From Lachnospiraceae bacterium (GTDB lineage Bacteria; Bacillota; Clostridia; Lachnospirales; Lachnospiraceae): a stretch of DNA of 64,000 nt. Positions 51,642 through 59,048 of the stretch are shown here, in pieces; position 1 is the stretch's first letter; every line of letters starts with the position of its first letter. The notes under the pieces are model-generated. The model had not been told where the DNA came from and did no database searches. It worked only from the letters and a program-made list of their open reading frames with translations. Made by a program: the position numbers and the translations under genes. Where the stretch lies: positions 38,953 to 102,952 of the forward strand of contig JAFRLH010000071.1 of assembly GCA_017431345.1 (NCBI GenBank), given 5' to 3'.

Positions 51642-51662
51642 GGCTGTCCGATTCGGGCAGCC
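51642..51662 (+). other. Intercistronic hairpin
   Basis: GGCTGTCCG (51642-51650) pairs with CGGGCAGCC (51654-51662) with one G-U pair. It has no T-run. It probably stabilises or processes the mRNA between the two genes. Confidence 0.55.
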
Positions 51663-51720
51663 CGGCCCGTTTATAAAACAAATCAGAATCAATCAAACTA
51701 AAAAAGGAGATCTTTCGTCT

Positions 51721-53634
51721 ATGAAAAGATTAGTTTCCGACGGCATCGTCGACTATCTGGAGCGCAGAGGTGTTGAGTATGTATTTGGTCTTTGCGGTCA
51801 TACTGTTATCGCCATGCTGGATGCATTCAGCCGTTCCACGAAGCTGAGATATGTCAGTGTCCGCCATGAGCAGATCGCCGCTACAGCAGCTGACGGTTAT
51901 GCACGTATTGCCCATAAGGCGGGTGTCATGATCTGCCACCTTGGCCCGGGCCTTACCAATGCGACCACAGGTGTTGCCAATGCCGCATTTGACTCCATCC
52001 CCATGGTAGTCATCGCCGGTGATGTTCCCAGCTATTATTATGGAAAGCATCCCCATCAGGAAGTGAACATGCATTGCGACGGTTCCCAGTATGATATCTA
52101 CAAGCCCTTCGTAAAGAGAGCCTGGAGAATTGACCGTCCCGAAGCATTCCCGGAAGTACTGGACAAGGCATTCCGTCTTGCAGAGTCCGGCCGTCCCGGC
52201 CCGGTCCTGATCTCTGTTCCCATGGATATGTTCTCCCGTGAGATCGAGAACGATGTATGGGAGAGGACCTATATGGATTCTCATGAGACCATCAAGCCCG
52301 CCCTTGATCCTGCAACTGCAAAGAAGATCGCGCAGACCCTGATCGAGGCAAAGAACCCGCTGATCCATGCCGGCGGCGGCGTCCTGCTTGCACAGGCCAG
52401 CAAAGAGCTGGAAGCACTGGTAGACTTCCTTGACATTCCGGTATCCCGTACGCTTATGGGCCAGGGCTGCATCCCGGATACGCATCCGCTGCTCCTTGGA
52501 CAGACCGGTTTCTGGGGATTTGAGCTTACCCATCAGAAGACGCTTACAGCCGACCATATCCTGATCCTCGGATCCCGTATGGCAGAGGCTGACAGCTCCT
52601 CCTGGTACAAGGGCGTAACATTCGATCAGAGCGTGACCAAGTTCATGCAGATCGATATCGATCCTACCGAGATCGGCCGCAACTATCCTGTAGAGATCGG
52701 TGCGATCGCTGACCTGAAACATGCCCTTGCACAGATCCTTGAAGCTGCGAAGGAAATCTGCCCGAATGGTATTGATCGTCCCGAGCTTCGCAAGGAGATC
52801 ACTGAGTACAAGGCCAACTTCAAGAAGCAGAATCAGCCGATCTGCGACGATGACCGCTTCCCGATGACCCCTCAGCGCATCCTTCGCGACTGCAAGGCCA
52901 TCCTTCCGGAAGATGCCCTGATCTTCACCGATGTAGGCTGGAACAAGAACGGTATGGCGCAGCAGTATGATATCACCATCCCCGGAACCATCAACCATCC
53001 TTCAGGACTGGCTACCATGGGATTCGGCGCCGGTGCTATCCTCGGTGCAAAGCTTGCGGCTCCTGACAAGGTCGTTATCACCCTTACCGGCGACGGCGGC
53101 TTCGGTGCTGCGAACCCCTGCGTCATGGCTACCGCTGTTGAAGCAGGCATCCCTGTCATCTGGGTCGTCATGAACAACTCCGCATTCGGAACGATCGCAG
53201 GTCTTGAAGGACTGCATTACAAGAATGAGAGAGAGAACTGCCGTCTGCATCTTGGAACCGAGTTCAAGATCCGTCCTGCCGAGATGGGCAATACCATGGG
53301 CGGCGAAGGAACCTTCCAGCAGGCATGGGAATCCTATTCACCCGACTGGGCAGCAGTTGCACGTGCTTACGGCGTAGACGCTGTCAAGATCCAGAGCGCT
53401 GCCGAGTTCGAAGATGCTCTGAAGCAGGCTGTGGAAGCCGTACAGAACGGCAAGCCTTTCCTGATCGACGCTCCGATGGAGAACATCGCTGTTCCTACCC
53501 CCGGCGTATGGAATATCAACGATATCTACACGCATAAGGAGAACGTCAGCATCGAGAACGGCCGTCTGAAATTCGCGGATGAAATGGGCGGAAAGACTGT
53601 TGAAGTCGTTCGTTCACAGGCTGCTGATGCCTGA
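51721..53634 (+). CDS. Thiamine-diphosphate-dependent enzyme (IolD / acetolactate synthase superfamily)
   Basis: A 637-residue ThDP enzyme with three domains. The activating Glu50 lies in VRHEQIAA, and the ThDP motif runs from GDGG (457) to NN (485-486). The length is near that of IolD, the ring-opening cyclohexane-dione hydrolase of inositol breakdown (about 640), and longer than acetolactate synthases (about 560). The ATG at 51721 follows AAAGGAG; a start 31 codons earlier overlaps the hairpin. I infer that it hydrolyses a C-C bond of a cyclic 1,2-dione, giving a semialdehyde acid. A decarboxylase or carboligase role cannot be excluded. Confidence 0.83.
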   Translation: MKRLVSDGIVDYLERRGVEYVFGLCGHTVIAMLDAFSRSTKLRYVSVRHEQIAATAADGYARIAHKAGVMICHLGPGLTNATTGVANAAFDSIPMVVIAGDVPSYYYGKHPHQEVNMHCDGSQYDIYKPFVKRAWRIDRPEAFPEVLDKAFRLAESGRPGPVLISVPMDMFSREIENDVWERTYMDSHETIKPALDPATAKKIAQTLIEAKNPLIHAGGGVLLAQASKELEALVDFLDIPVSRTLMGQGCIPDTHPLLLGQTGFWGFELTHQKTLTADHILILGSRMAEADSSSWYKGVTFDQSVTKFMQIDIDPTEIGRNYPVEIGAIADLKHALAQILEAAKEICPNGIDRPELRKEITEYKANFKKQNQPICDDDRFPMTPQRILRDCKAILPEDALIFTDVGWNKNGMAQQYDITIPGTINHPSGLATMGFGAGAILGAKLAAPDKVVITLTGDGGFGAANPCVMATAVEAGIPVIWVVMNNSAFGTIAGLEGLHYKNERENCRLHLGTEFKIRPAEMGNTMGGEGTFQQAWESYSPDWAAVARAYGVDAVKIQSAAEFEDALKQAVEAVQNGKPFLIDAPMENIAVPTPGVWNINDIYTHKENVSIENGRLKFADEMGGKTVEVVRSQAADA

Positions 53635-53666
53635 TCGCATGATCCTAAATCAATAAGTTAATCGAG

Positions 53667-53706
53667 GCGCATGCCGGATGTTCCTGTTCGGGCATTCGGC
53701 ATGCGC
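53667..53706 (+). other. Intercistronic hairpin next to a ribosome binding site
   Basis: Fourteen base pairs (53667-53680 with 53693-53706, one G-U) close a 12-base loop. The stem ends seven bases before the AGGAG of the next gene. It is likely to protect or separate mRNA segments. Confidence 0.65.
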
Positions 53707-53724
53707 ATTTACAGGAGAATTAGA

Positions 53725-54681
53725 ATGGCATTTGATTATGTTAAGAAAGTCCGTATCTGCGAAGTAGGTCTTCGTGACGGTATCCAGAATGAAAAAGGCG
53801 CTATCCTTACCGTAGAGGATAAGGTAGAACTGTTAAGAGGAATGATCGATGCAGGATACAAGGTAATCGAAGTCGGTTCCTTCATGCATCCCGTAAAGGT
53901 CCCTCAGATGGCAAATACTGACGAAGTCTACAAGGCAATGCAGGCTTATGATATCCCCGATGATGTCGAGCTTCGCGCACTGATCCCCAACAAGCGCGGT
54001 GTAGACCGTGCGGTAGCCTGCGGCTGCAAGAAGGTCAAGCTGAATGTTTCCGCTTCCCTGGGACATAACCTTGCCAACCTGAACCGCACTCCCGCAGAAT
54101 CCGTTGCCGGATTTGCTGAGGCAGTGGATGCTGCCAAGTCCAATGGCCTTGAGATCTCCGGATCTATTTCCATGGCTTACGGTTCACCCTGGGATGACGA
54201 TATCCCGATCGATGAAGTCAAGAAGATCATCGAAGCTTACATGGCAGTAGGCATCACCGAGATCTCCCTGTCGGATGCTTCCGGTATGGCGTATCCTTCC
54301 CAGGTCTACAATATCTGCACGGAAGTCCGCAAAGCTTATCCCGACAATACATGGTGGCTGCACTTCCATAACACCAGAGGACTTGCGATCGCCAACATTA
54401 TCGCCGGTATGCAGGCAGGCATGAATCAGTTTGACGGTTCCCTGTCAGGCGTAGGCGGATGCCCGTTCGTTCCCGGCGCAGCCGGAAACGTGGCTACCGA
54501 AGATGTTATCCACTGCCTGGATGAAATGGGTGTAGAGACCGGCATCGACAATGACAAGGTCATCGCTCTTTCCCGCCGTATGGTCGAGATGATCGGACAT
54601 GCAGCAGACGGTTATGTACTGAAAGCCGGCCAGTCCAAGGATCTGAAACTGCCGCTGCCTGTACGTCAGCCGAAGAAATAA
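53725..54681 (+). CDS. HMG-CoA-lyase-family (DRE-TIM) C-C lyase
   Basis: A 318-residue DRE-TIM metallolyase. Arg17-Asp18 are in LRDGIQ and the metal ligands His213 and His215 in WLHFHNT. The loop Cys246 is in GGCPF and Asn255 in GAAGNVATED; all match the catalytic set of HMG-CoA lyase. The family cleaves 3-hydroxy-3-substituted acyl-CoA to acetyl-CoA plus a carbonyl acid. Leucine-breakdown genes are absent. Homocitryl-CoA, made by the neighbouring enzymes in my model, has the same 3-hydroxy-3-carboxyl arrangement and would yield acetyl-CoA and 2-oxoglutarate. Confidence 0.88.
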   Translation: MAFDYVKKVRICEVGLRDGIQNEKGAILTVEDKVELLRGMIDAGYKVIEVGSFMHPVKVPQMANTDEVYKAMQAYDIPDDVELRALIPNKRGVDRAVACGCKKVKLNVSASLGHNLANLNRTPAESVAGFAEAVDAAKSNGLEISGSISMAYGSPWDDDIPIDEVKKIIEAYMAVGITEISLSDASGMAYPSQVYNICTEVRKAYPDNTWWLHFHNTRGLAIANIIAGMQAGMNQFDGSLSGVGGCPFVPGAAGNVATEDVIHCLDEMGVETGIDNDKVIALSRRMVEMIGHAADGYVLKAGQSKDLKLPLPVRQPKK

Positions 54682-54709
54682 GCGTATAAGCTCCGGTGAT
54701 GCGGACACA

Positions 54710-54826
54710 CAGAGGGGAGTGCCTGCACTCACCTCTGCGTGGACATAGCGCCGGGCAGATATCATACATACAATTCAATCTCTACCGGGTCGTCCCGGTA
54801 AAAATAAAGTGCACGGTAAACCGTGC
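54710..54826 (+). other. Three tandem hairpins in the 161-base gap before the dehydrogenase gene
   Basis: Stems are 54710-54721/54726-54737 (12 bp, one mismatch), 54783-54789/54794-54800 (TACCGGG/CCCGGTA) and 54811-54817/54820-54826 (GCACGGT/ACCGTGC). The last abuts the GGAAAGAGG ribosome binding site. No long T-run follows any of them. The gap holds no other feature I can identify. Confidence 0.55.
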
Positions 54827-54842
54827 GGAAAGAGGTATCATT

Positions 54843-55709
54843 ATGGGATCCAAACTTATTGCTCTTCTTGGCACTCCTCTGGGACAGTCTTTCTCTCCCC
54901 GTATGCAGAACGAAGCTTATGCTTCCATGGGATTTGACGCTCATTATTTCCCGCTGGAGACCAACAATGAGCTGATCGGCAACAATATTGCCAACATCAA
55001 GAAAGATAACAGCTATGCCGGTTTTGCAGTAACCAAGCCCAATAAGGAATTCGCTGTTCAGTTCATGGATGAGATGGACGGACTTGCAGAGAAGATGGGA
55101 ACCATCAACACTGTCGTACGCAGCGCTGACGGCACACTGAAGGGCTACAACACCGACGGTTTCGGAGCGACCAAGTCTCTGGAGCTGGAAGGCGTAAAGT
55201 TCGATGAGACCACTTTCTTCGTCTGGGGCGCAGGCGGCACCGGAAAATCCGTTTGCTTCACCATGGCTGATCTCGGCGCAAAGAAGATGTTCATCAGCTC
55301 CCGTTCCGAGAAGTGCGAGACCCTGGCAAAGGATCTGAACGAGAAGTTCGGAAGAGAAGTTGCTGTAGCGATCCGTACTGCTGATGAAGAGGCTGTAAAG
55401 GCTGCTGTTGCAGAGTCTGATGTTCTGATGAACCTGTCCGGTCTTGGCATGAGAGGCCATGAGGGCGAGACCCCCATCGCCAAAGAGTGCATCAAGCCCG
55501 AGCATGTCTGCTTCGATGCTACCTACAATCCCCTGAAGACCCAGTTCCTGCTGGATGCTGAGGAGAAGGGCTGCAAGATCATCAACGGCCTTGGAATGGT
55601 CATTTATCAGGGCGCACGCCAGATCGAACTGTGGGCCGGCGTTGACGAAGCTCCCGTAGAGCAGATGTTCAAGACCATCGATCAGATCGTCGCTGAAATG
55701 AACAAATAA
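54843..55709 (+). CDS. Shikimate/quinate dehydrogenase family protein
   Basis: A 288-residue AroE/YdiB family enzyme. The carboxylate-binding serines Ser16 and Ser18 are in GQSFSP, catalytic Lys68 in VTKPNKE and Asp105 in GYNTDGFG; the nucleotide loop is GAGGTGKS near 130. The family oxidises shikimate or quinate at C3 with NAD(P). No other aromatic-synthesis gene is near, and it lies in a highly expressed catabolic unit, so I read it as the catabolic entry enzyme (quinate to 3-dehydroquinate), not AroE of biosynthesis. Cofactor preference is not clear. Confidence 0.85.
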   Translation: MGSKLIALLGTPLGQSFSPRMQNEAYASMGFDAHYFPLETNNELIGNNIANIKKDNSYAGFAVTKPNKEFAVQFMDEMDGLAEKMGTINTVVRSADGTLKGYNTDGFGATKSLELEGVKFDETTFFVWGAGGTGKSVCFTMADLGAKKMFISSRSEKCETLAKDLNEKFGREVAVAIRTADEEAVKAAVAESDVLMNLSGLGMRGHEGETPIAKECIKPEHVCFDATYNPLKTQFLLDAEEKGCKIINGLGMVIYQGARQIELWAGVDEAPVEQMFKTIDQIVAEMNK

Positions 55710-55724
55710 TTGATTCTCTTACCG

Positions 55725-55751
55725 CCCCCGCGGTTCTCCGCGGGGGTTTTT
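55725..55751 (+). terminator. Terminator closing the five-gene unit
   Basis: CCCCCGCGG (55725-55733) pairs with CCGCGGGGG (55738-55746) over TTCT, followed by five T. Confidence 0.93.
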
Positions 55752-55769
55752 CATGAACAGGAGGCCGGC

Positions 55770-56525
55770 ATGGAAAGACAGAATTCACCGACAAGATCCG
55801 TAGAAAGAGCACTTGATATCCTGGAGTGCTTTATGGATAAAGATGTGATGATACTTCTTGAGATCGCGGAAAAGACCGGTCTTTCATCGAGCACCGCACT
55901 GAGGATCCTGCAGGCTCTTGCGGAGCATGATTTTATTGTAAAGAATACGCAGGATAAGACATACCGTCTCGGAAACAAGATCCTCTGGCTTGCAGAACGC
56001 ATGTCCAGGGAATCGCATGAGGAATTGAGAAAGACGGCATATATGTATATGCTGGCAATGAATGAGAAATATAACGAGGATGTCCGCCTGTTCGTTCCGG
56101 ACGGACACTCCAAGCTTTGCATAGAATCGATTGAATCCAGAAGAGAACTGCGGCAGGTCGTACTGGTCGGCACCAGGCATGATCTGATCCGCGGCGCTGC
56201 AGGCAAGATCATGATCGCGTATATGAACGACAGTGACAGACGCAGGCTGATCGAAGATGAATCCTTATTCAAAATGTATGATTCGGTAAAGGAAGCCGGA
56301 TATGCAATAAGCAACGGAGAAAGAGAGCAGGGCCTGTTCGGGATTGCTGTGCCTGTTACCGATGCGGAAGGCCGGCTGGTCGCAGCGGTGTCCCTGTCGG
56401 GGCCCTCTGTAAGATTCAGCAGTGATGATCTTAAGGAACGCATCAATGCCATGACAGAGATGGGAAAGAAGATCTCCGCTGCCTGGCAGAGGAGAAATCA
56501 GGAAGTACAGGAGATGGGAGCATGA
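55770..56525 (+). CDS. IclR family transcriptional regulator
   Basis: A 251-residue regulator. Residues 5-70 form the winged helix: SVERALDILECFM, TGLSSSTALRILQAL, then YRLG. The C-terminal effector domain contains GAAGKIMIAYM and a hydrophobic end with AVSLSGPS. IclR proteins typically control breakdown of aromatic and hydroaromatic acids. Its ATG follows AGGAGG and comes 19 bases after the terminator of the five-gene unit, so it depends on read-through or a promoter inside the preceding gene. The palindromes at 48808 and 50016 are its likely targets. Confidence 0.9.
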   Translation: MERQNSPTRSVERALDILECFMDKDVMILLEIAEKTGLSSSTALRILQALAEHDFIVKNTQDKTYRLGNKILWLAERMSRESHEELRKTAYMYMLAMNEKYNEDVRLFVPDGHSKLCIESIESRRELRQVVLVGTRHDLIRGAAGKIMIAYMNDSDRRRLIEDESLFKMYDSVKEAGYAISNGEREQGLFGIAVPVTDAEGRLVAAVSLSGPSVRFSSDDLKERINAMTEMGKKISAAWQRRNQEVQEMGA

Positions 56526-56731
56526 GTGAAGTATTTATGGATTTTGCGGATCTGAAACGATGGCTTAAGGAGAGGGGACTTACTTTTAAGCTGGAGGGAT
56601 GGTCCTGCTGTATACCTGATACGATCCTGATCTTTGATCAGGACCACAAACTTCTTTATGAAGGAGAGTATCATCATGAAGTAAACTATCTGGATGCAGT
56701 AAAGCATATCGAAGCGCAGGGCGTGGTCTGA
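56522..56731 (+). CDS. Small protein of unknown function (69 aa) coupled to iclR
   Basis: A 69-residue ORF beginning MSEVFMDFADLKRWLKERG whose ATG overlaps the iclR stop (ATGA). It has mixed helix/strand composition, two adjacent Cys (Cys29-Cys30) and several His near the C-terminus (EYHHEVNY). No signal peptide or membrane segment. Overlap and the terminator right after it support a real gene cotranscribed with iclR. I do not recognise the family. Confidence 0.7.
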   Translation: MSEVFMDFADLKRWLKERGLTFKLEGWSCCIPDTILIFDQDHKLLYEGEYHHEVNYLDAVKHIEAQGVV

Positions 56732-56766
56732 AAACGCGGTCGCGTCGGTATAGATCCCTATAAAAT

Positions 56767-56792
56767 AGTCCGGGAAATGTCCGGACTTTTTT
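56767..56792 (+). terminator. Terminator after the iclR unit
   Basis: AGTCCGG (56767-56773) pairs with CCGGACT (56781-56787), then six T. It separates unit B as its own transcript. Confidence 0.9.
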
Positions 56793-56859
56793 GCTTTACA
56801 GTGACAGATTAAGACGGAAAATGGACGTAAGCATAGTATGATGATTTTGTTCATTTGGT

Positions 56860-56865
56860 TATAAT
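56860..56865 (+). promoter_or_regulatory. Candidate -10 box for unit B
   Basis: A consensus TATAAT lies 27 bases before the first start of unit B. No good -35 box is at 17 bases, so an activator may be needed. Confidence 0.4.
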
Positions 56866-56892
56866 GCCCAAATAGTCCCGGAGGTTGTGAAG

Positions 56893-57816
56893 ATGAATGC
56901 AGAGGACAGAATCAGGAAAGTAGCGATCATAGGAATCGGTATTCAGGGGTCGATGCTGGCGTTTCGGAATTCGTACCACGGAAAACTGGTGTGCGGATAC
57001 AGCAGGACAGAAAAATCCGGAGAGATCTGCCGGCAGAAGATCCTTCAGTGGGCAGATTATTATATGGAACAGGGGAAACTCACGGCAGCCGGAAAAGAAG
57101 AACTGCTCGGAAGAATAACCTATGCGTCTTCCCTGGAAAAGTGCGCAGAGGATGCGGATCTGGTCATTGAGTGTGTTCCCGAAAAACTGGCCCTGAAGCA
57201 GGAACTCTTCGGACAGCTTGATAAAGTATGCCCCGAAAAAACACTGTTCAGCTCCAATACCTCTTCCCTGCTGATGAGCGAGATCTGCGTTCACTGCAGT
57301 GAAGCCAGAAAGAAAAAGTCTTTCCAGAGCGATCATGATGATCCGGTCAGGAACAGCCATGTCGAACTGATGTGGAATGCGTATACGGCGGAAGAGACAA
57401 AAGCGGCTGCGATGGCCCATTATCACACGCTGGGATTTGATCCCATCGTCACGGAGAAAGAAGTTAAAGGATATTCCATAAACCGTGTATGGAGAGCGGT
57501 GAAGCGAGAATGTCTGTGGCTGTGGGCGAACGGCTACTGTACGCCGGGGGATTTCGACCGCGGCTGGAAGGAAGAATGGGAAAGCAAAGTCGGGCCGTTC
57601 GAACTGATGGATCTGATCGGGCTGGATACGATCTATAATATTGAGATGTCCTATTTTGAAGCCAGCGGAGAGGAAAGGGACAGACCGCCGAAGGCGCTTA
57701 AAGAGATGGTGGATAAAGGCATTCTCGGCATGAAATCGGGAAGCGGATTCTATAAAGGCTATAATACGTTGGCTGGAAATCTTGATGCCGGGGAAAAGAA
57801 ACATGAAGCTGACTGA
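56893..57816 (+). CDS. Divergent 3-hydroxyacyl-CoA dehydrogenase-like oxidoreductase
   Basis: A 307-residue two-domain dehydrogenase. The dinucleotide loop reads GIGIQG near residue 14. VIECVPEKLALKQELF and SSNTSSLLMSEI match the 3HCDH family. His148 aligns with the catalytic His, but the usual HFFNP motif is replaced by HDDPV. The C-terminal part ends with the family's GSGFYKGY. Relatives include L-carnitine and L-gulonate 3-dehydrogenases, which oxidise free 3-hydroxy acids, so a non-CoA substrate is plausible. GGAGG precedes the ATG at 56893. It overlaps the aconitase X gene by 14 bases. Confidence 0.78.
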   Translation: MNAEDRIRKVAIIGIGIQGSMLAFRNSYHGKLVCGYSRTEKSGEICRQKILQWADYYMEQGKLTAAGKEELLGRITYASSLEKCAEDADLVIECVPEKLALKQELFGQLDKVCPEKTLFSSNTSSLLMSEICVHCSEARKKKSFQSDHDDPVRNSHVELMWNAYTAEETKAAAMAHYHTLGFDPIVTEKEVKGYSINRVWRAVKRECLWLWANGYCTPGDFDRGWKEEWESKVGPFELMDLIGLDTIYNIEMSYFEASGEERDRPPKALKEMVDKGILGMKSGSGFYKGYNTLAGNLDAGEKKHEAD

Positions 57817-59035
57817 AGAACAGCGGGAAATGCTTGCGGGAAAATACGGAAAAGGCGCGGCGATGGCCATGCGTATTCAGTGCGCGGTAGGAGAAGGCTT
57901 TGAAGCGGAGCGGATGGTACCCGTAAGCCGTGTCCATATTTCACTCAGCGCCCAGAACGCGGATATCTGGTTTACTGAAAAGATGACGGAAGCCGGTGCC
58001 GCAGCAAGAGTCATTCCTACTGTCAATCCCGGATACTGTGTGAAGTATTTTCGGGAAAAAGGGTGGCTTGCGGAAGAGGATTCCATAAATATGCGCCGCA
58101 CCGAAGCCGCCTACACGAAGCTTGGCGCGAATATGACGCTCAGCTGTACGCCATATCTTTCCGACAACAGACCCGGGTTCGGAGAGATCTGCGCTTTTTC
58201 GGAGACCAGCGTGACTGTGTTCGCGAATTCCGTCCTGGGGGCAAGAACGAACAGGGAGAGCGCCATGAGCGCAGCGTGCGCGGCCATTACAGGCTTTGTT
58301 CCGGAATACGGTATGCTTCTTCCGGAGAACAGGCTGGGAACGGTCCTGGTAAAAGTGTCCGCAAGGGTCGACAGCGCAATCAGGTTTGCCATGCTGGGAC
58401 TCTGCGGGAAAAAGATCGGACGCGGTATACCTGTCTTTACGGGGCTTCCGGATGAGATCGATACCGAGTCGCTCATAGCGCTCGGAGCATCCCTGAATAT
58501 ATCCGGTTCTTATGATATGTTCCATATACCCGGAGTAACGCCCGAAGCGCCGGATGAGAAGGCTGCTTTCGGAGGAAGAGCACCGGTCAGAACGGTAGAA
58601 CTGACCGAACAGGATATGAATGAAGCGTTTGCATTGTATTCCCATGAGCCCGGTGATTCCGTCGATTATGTGATCCTGGGATGTCCGCATTATACCTGTG
58701 AGCAGGTCAGAACAGCGGCAGAATTTCTGCGGGGGAAAAAGGCGCGCGTTCCTGTAATGATCCTGACCTCGCGTACTGTGATTGCCGAAGCGGAAAAGAG
58801 CGGGATCAAAGAGATGCTGGAGGAAGCGGGGGCAGATCTGATCCCGGATACATGCGTTGATGAAAAGTACTGTTTTCAATGCCTGAAAGGAAAGAACGGC
58901 GCCACTGATTCTCCGAAGGCGATCTATTATATGGAAAACTTCGGGATGAGCATGGCAGTTCGGGATATGAAGACCTGCCTTTCGTGGGCAGTCTCCGGAA
59001 AGCCTGACAGCAGCACGCCGATGGCGGCTATGTAA
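57803..59035 (+). CDS. Aconitase X catalytic (large) subunit
   Basis: A 410-residue protein of the AcnX family (formerly DUF521). Conserved elements are SCTPY near residue 115, ANSVLGARTNRES near 141, LGCPHYTCEQ near 292 and DTCVDEKYCF near 350; Cys115, Cys294 and Cys351 are the likely iron-sulfur ligands. Known AcnX enzymes dehydrate cis-3-hydroxyproline or mevalonate 5-phosphate. The latter is unlikely because the cell carries dxs. The ATG at 57803 follows GGGGAAAAG. Its small subunit is fused to the next protein. Confidence 0.9.
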   Translation: MKLTEEQREMLAGKYGKGAAMAMRIQCAVGEGFEAERMVPVSRVHISLSAQNADIWFTEKMTEAGAAARVIPTVNPGYCVKYFREKGWLAEEDSINMRRTEAAYTKLGANMTLSCTPYLSDNRPGFGEICAFSETSVTVFANSVLGARTNRESAMSAACAAITGFVPEYGMLLPENRLGTVLVKVSARVDSAIRFAMLGLCGKKIGRGIPVFTGLPDEIDTESLIALGASLNISGSYDMFHIPGVTPEAPDEKAAFGGRAPVRTVELTEQDMNEAFALYSHEPGDSVDYVILGCPHYTCEQVRTAAEFLRGKKARVPVMILTSRTVIAEAEKSGIKEMLEEAGADLIPDTCVDEKYCFQCLKGKNGATDSPKAIYYMENFGMSMAVRDMKTCLSWAVSGKPDSSTPMAAM

Positions 59036-59048
59036 AAGGAGGAACATC

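Noticed and set aside
50110-53634. Sulfoacetaldehyde or taurine metabolism from the acylating aldehyde dehydrogenase and ThDP enzyme
   Set aside because: Both families include such members, but no sulfonate transporter, transaminase or phosphotransacetylase is near, and the other three genes would be unexplained.
53725-54681. HMG-CoA lyase of leucine breakdown
   Set aside because: No acyl-CoA dehydrogenase, biotin carboxylase or methylglutaconyl-CoA hydratase gene is nearby.
48961-55709. Reading the five-gene unit as a myo-inositol (iol) operon
   Set aside because: The TIM-barrel and ThDP proteins resemble IolE and IolD, but no IolG, IolB, IolC or IolJ is present, and the lyase and shikimate-dehydrogenase-type protein do not fit inositol breakdown.
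57803-59035. Mevalonate 5-phosphate dehydratase role for aconitase X
   Set aside because: dxs and ispA in the window point to the MEP pathway; the archaeal-type mevalonate route is not expected.
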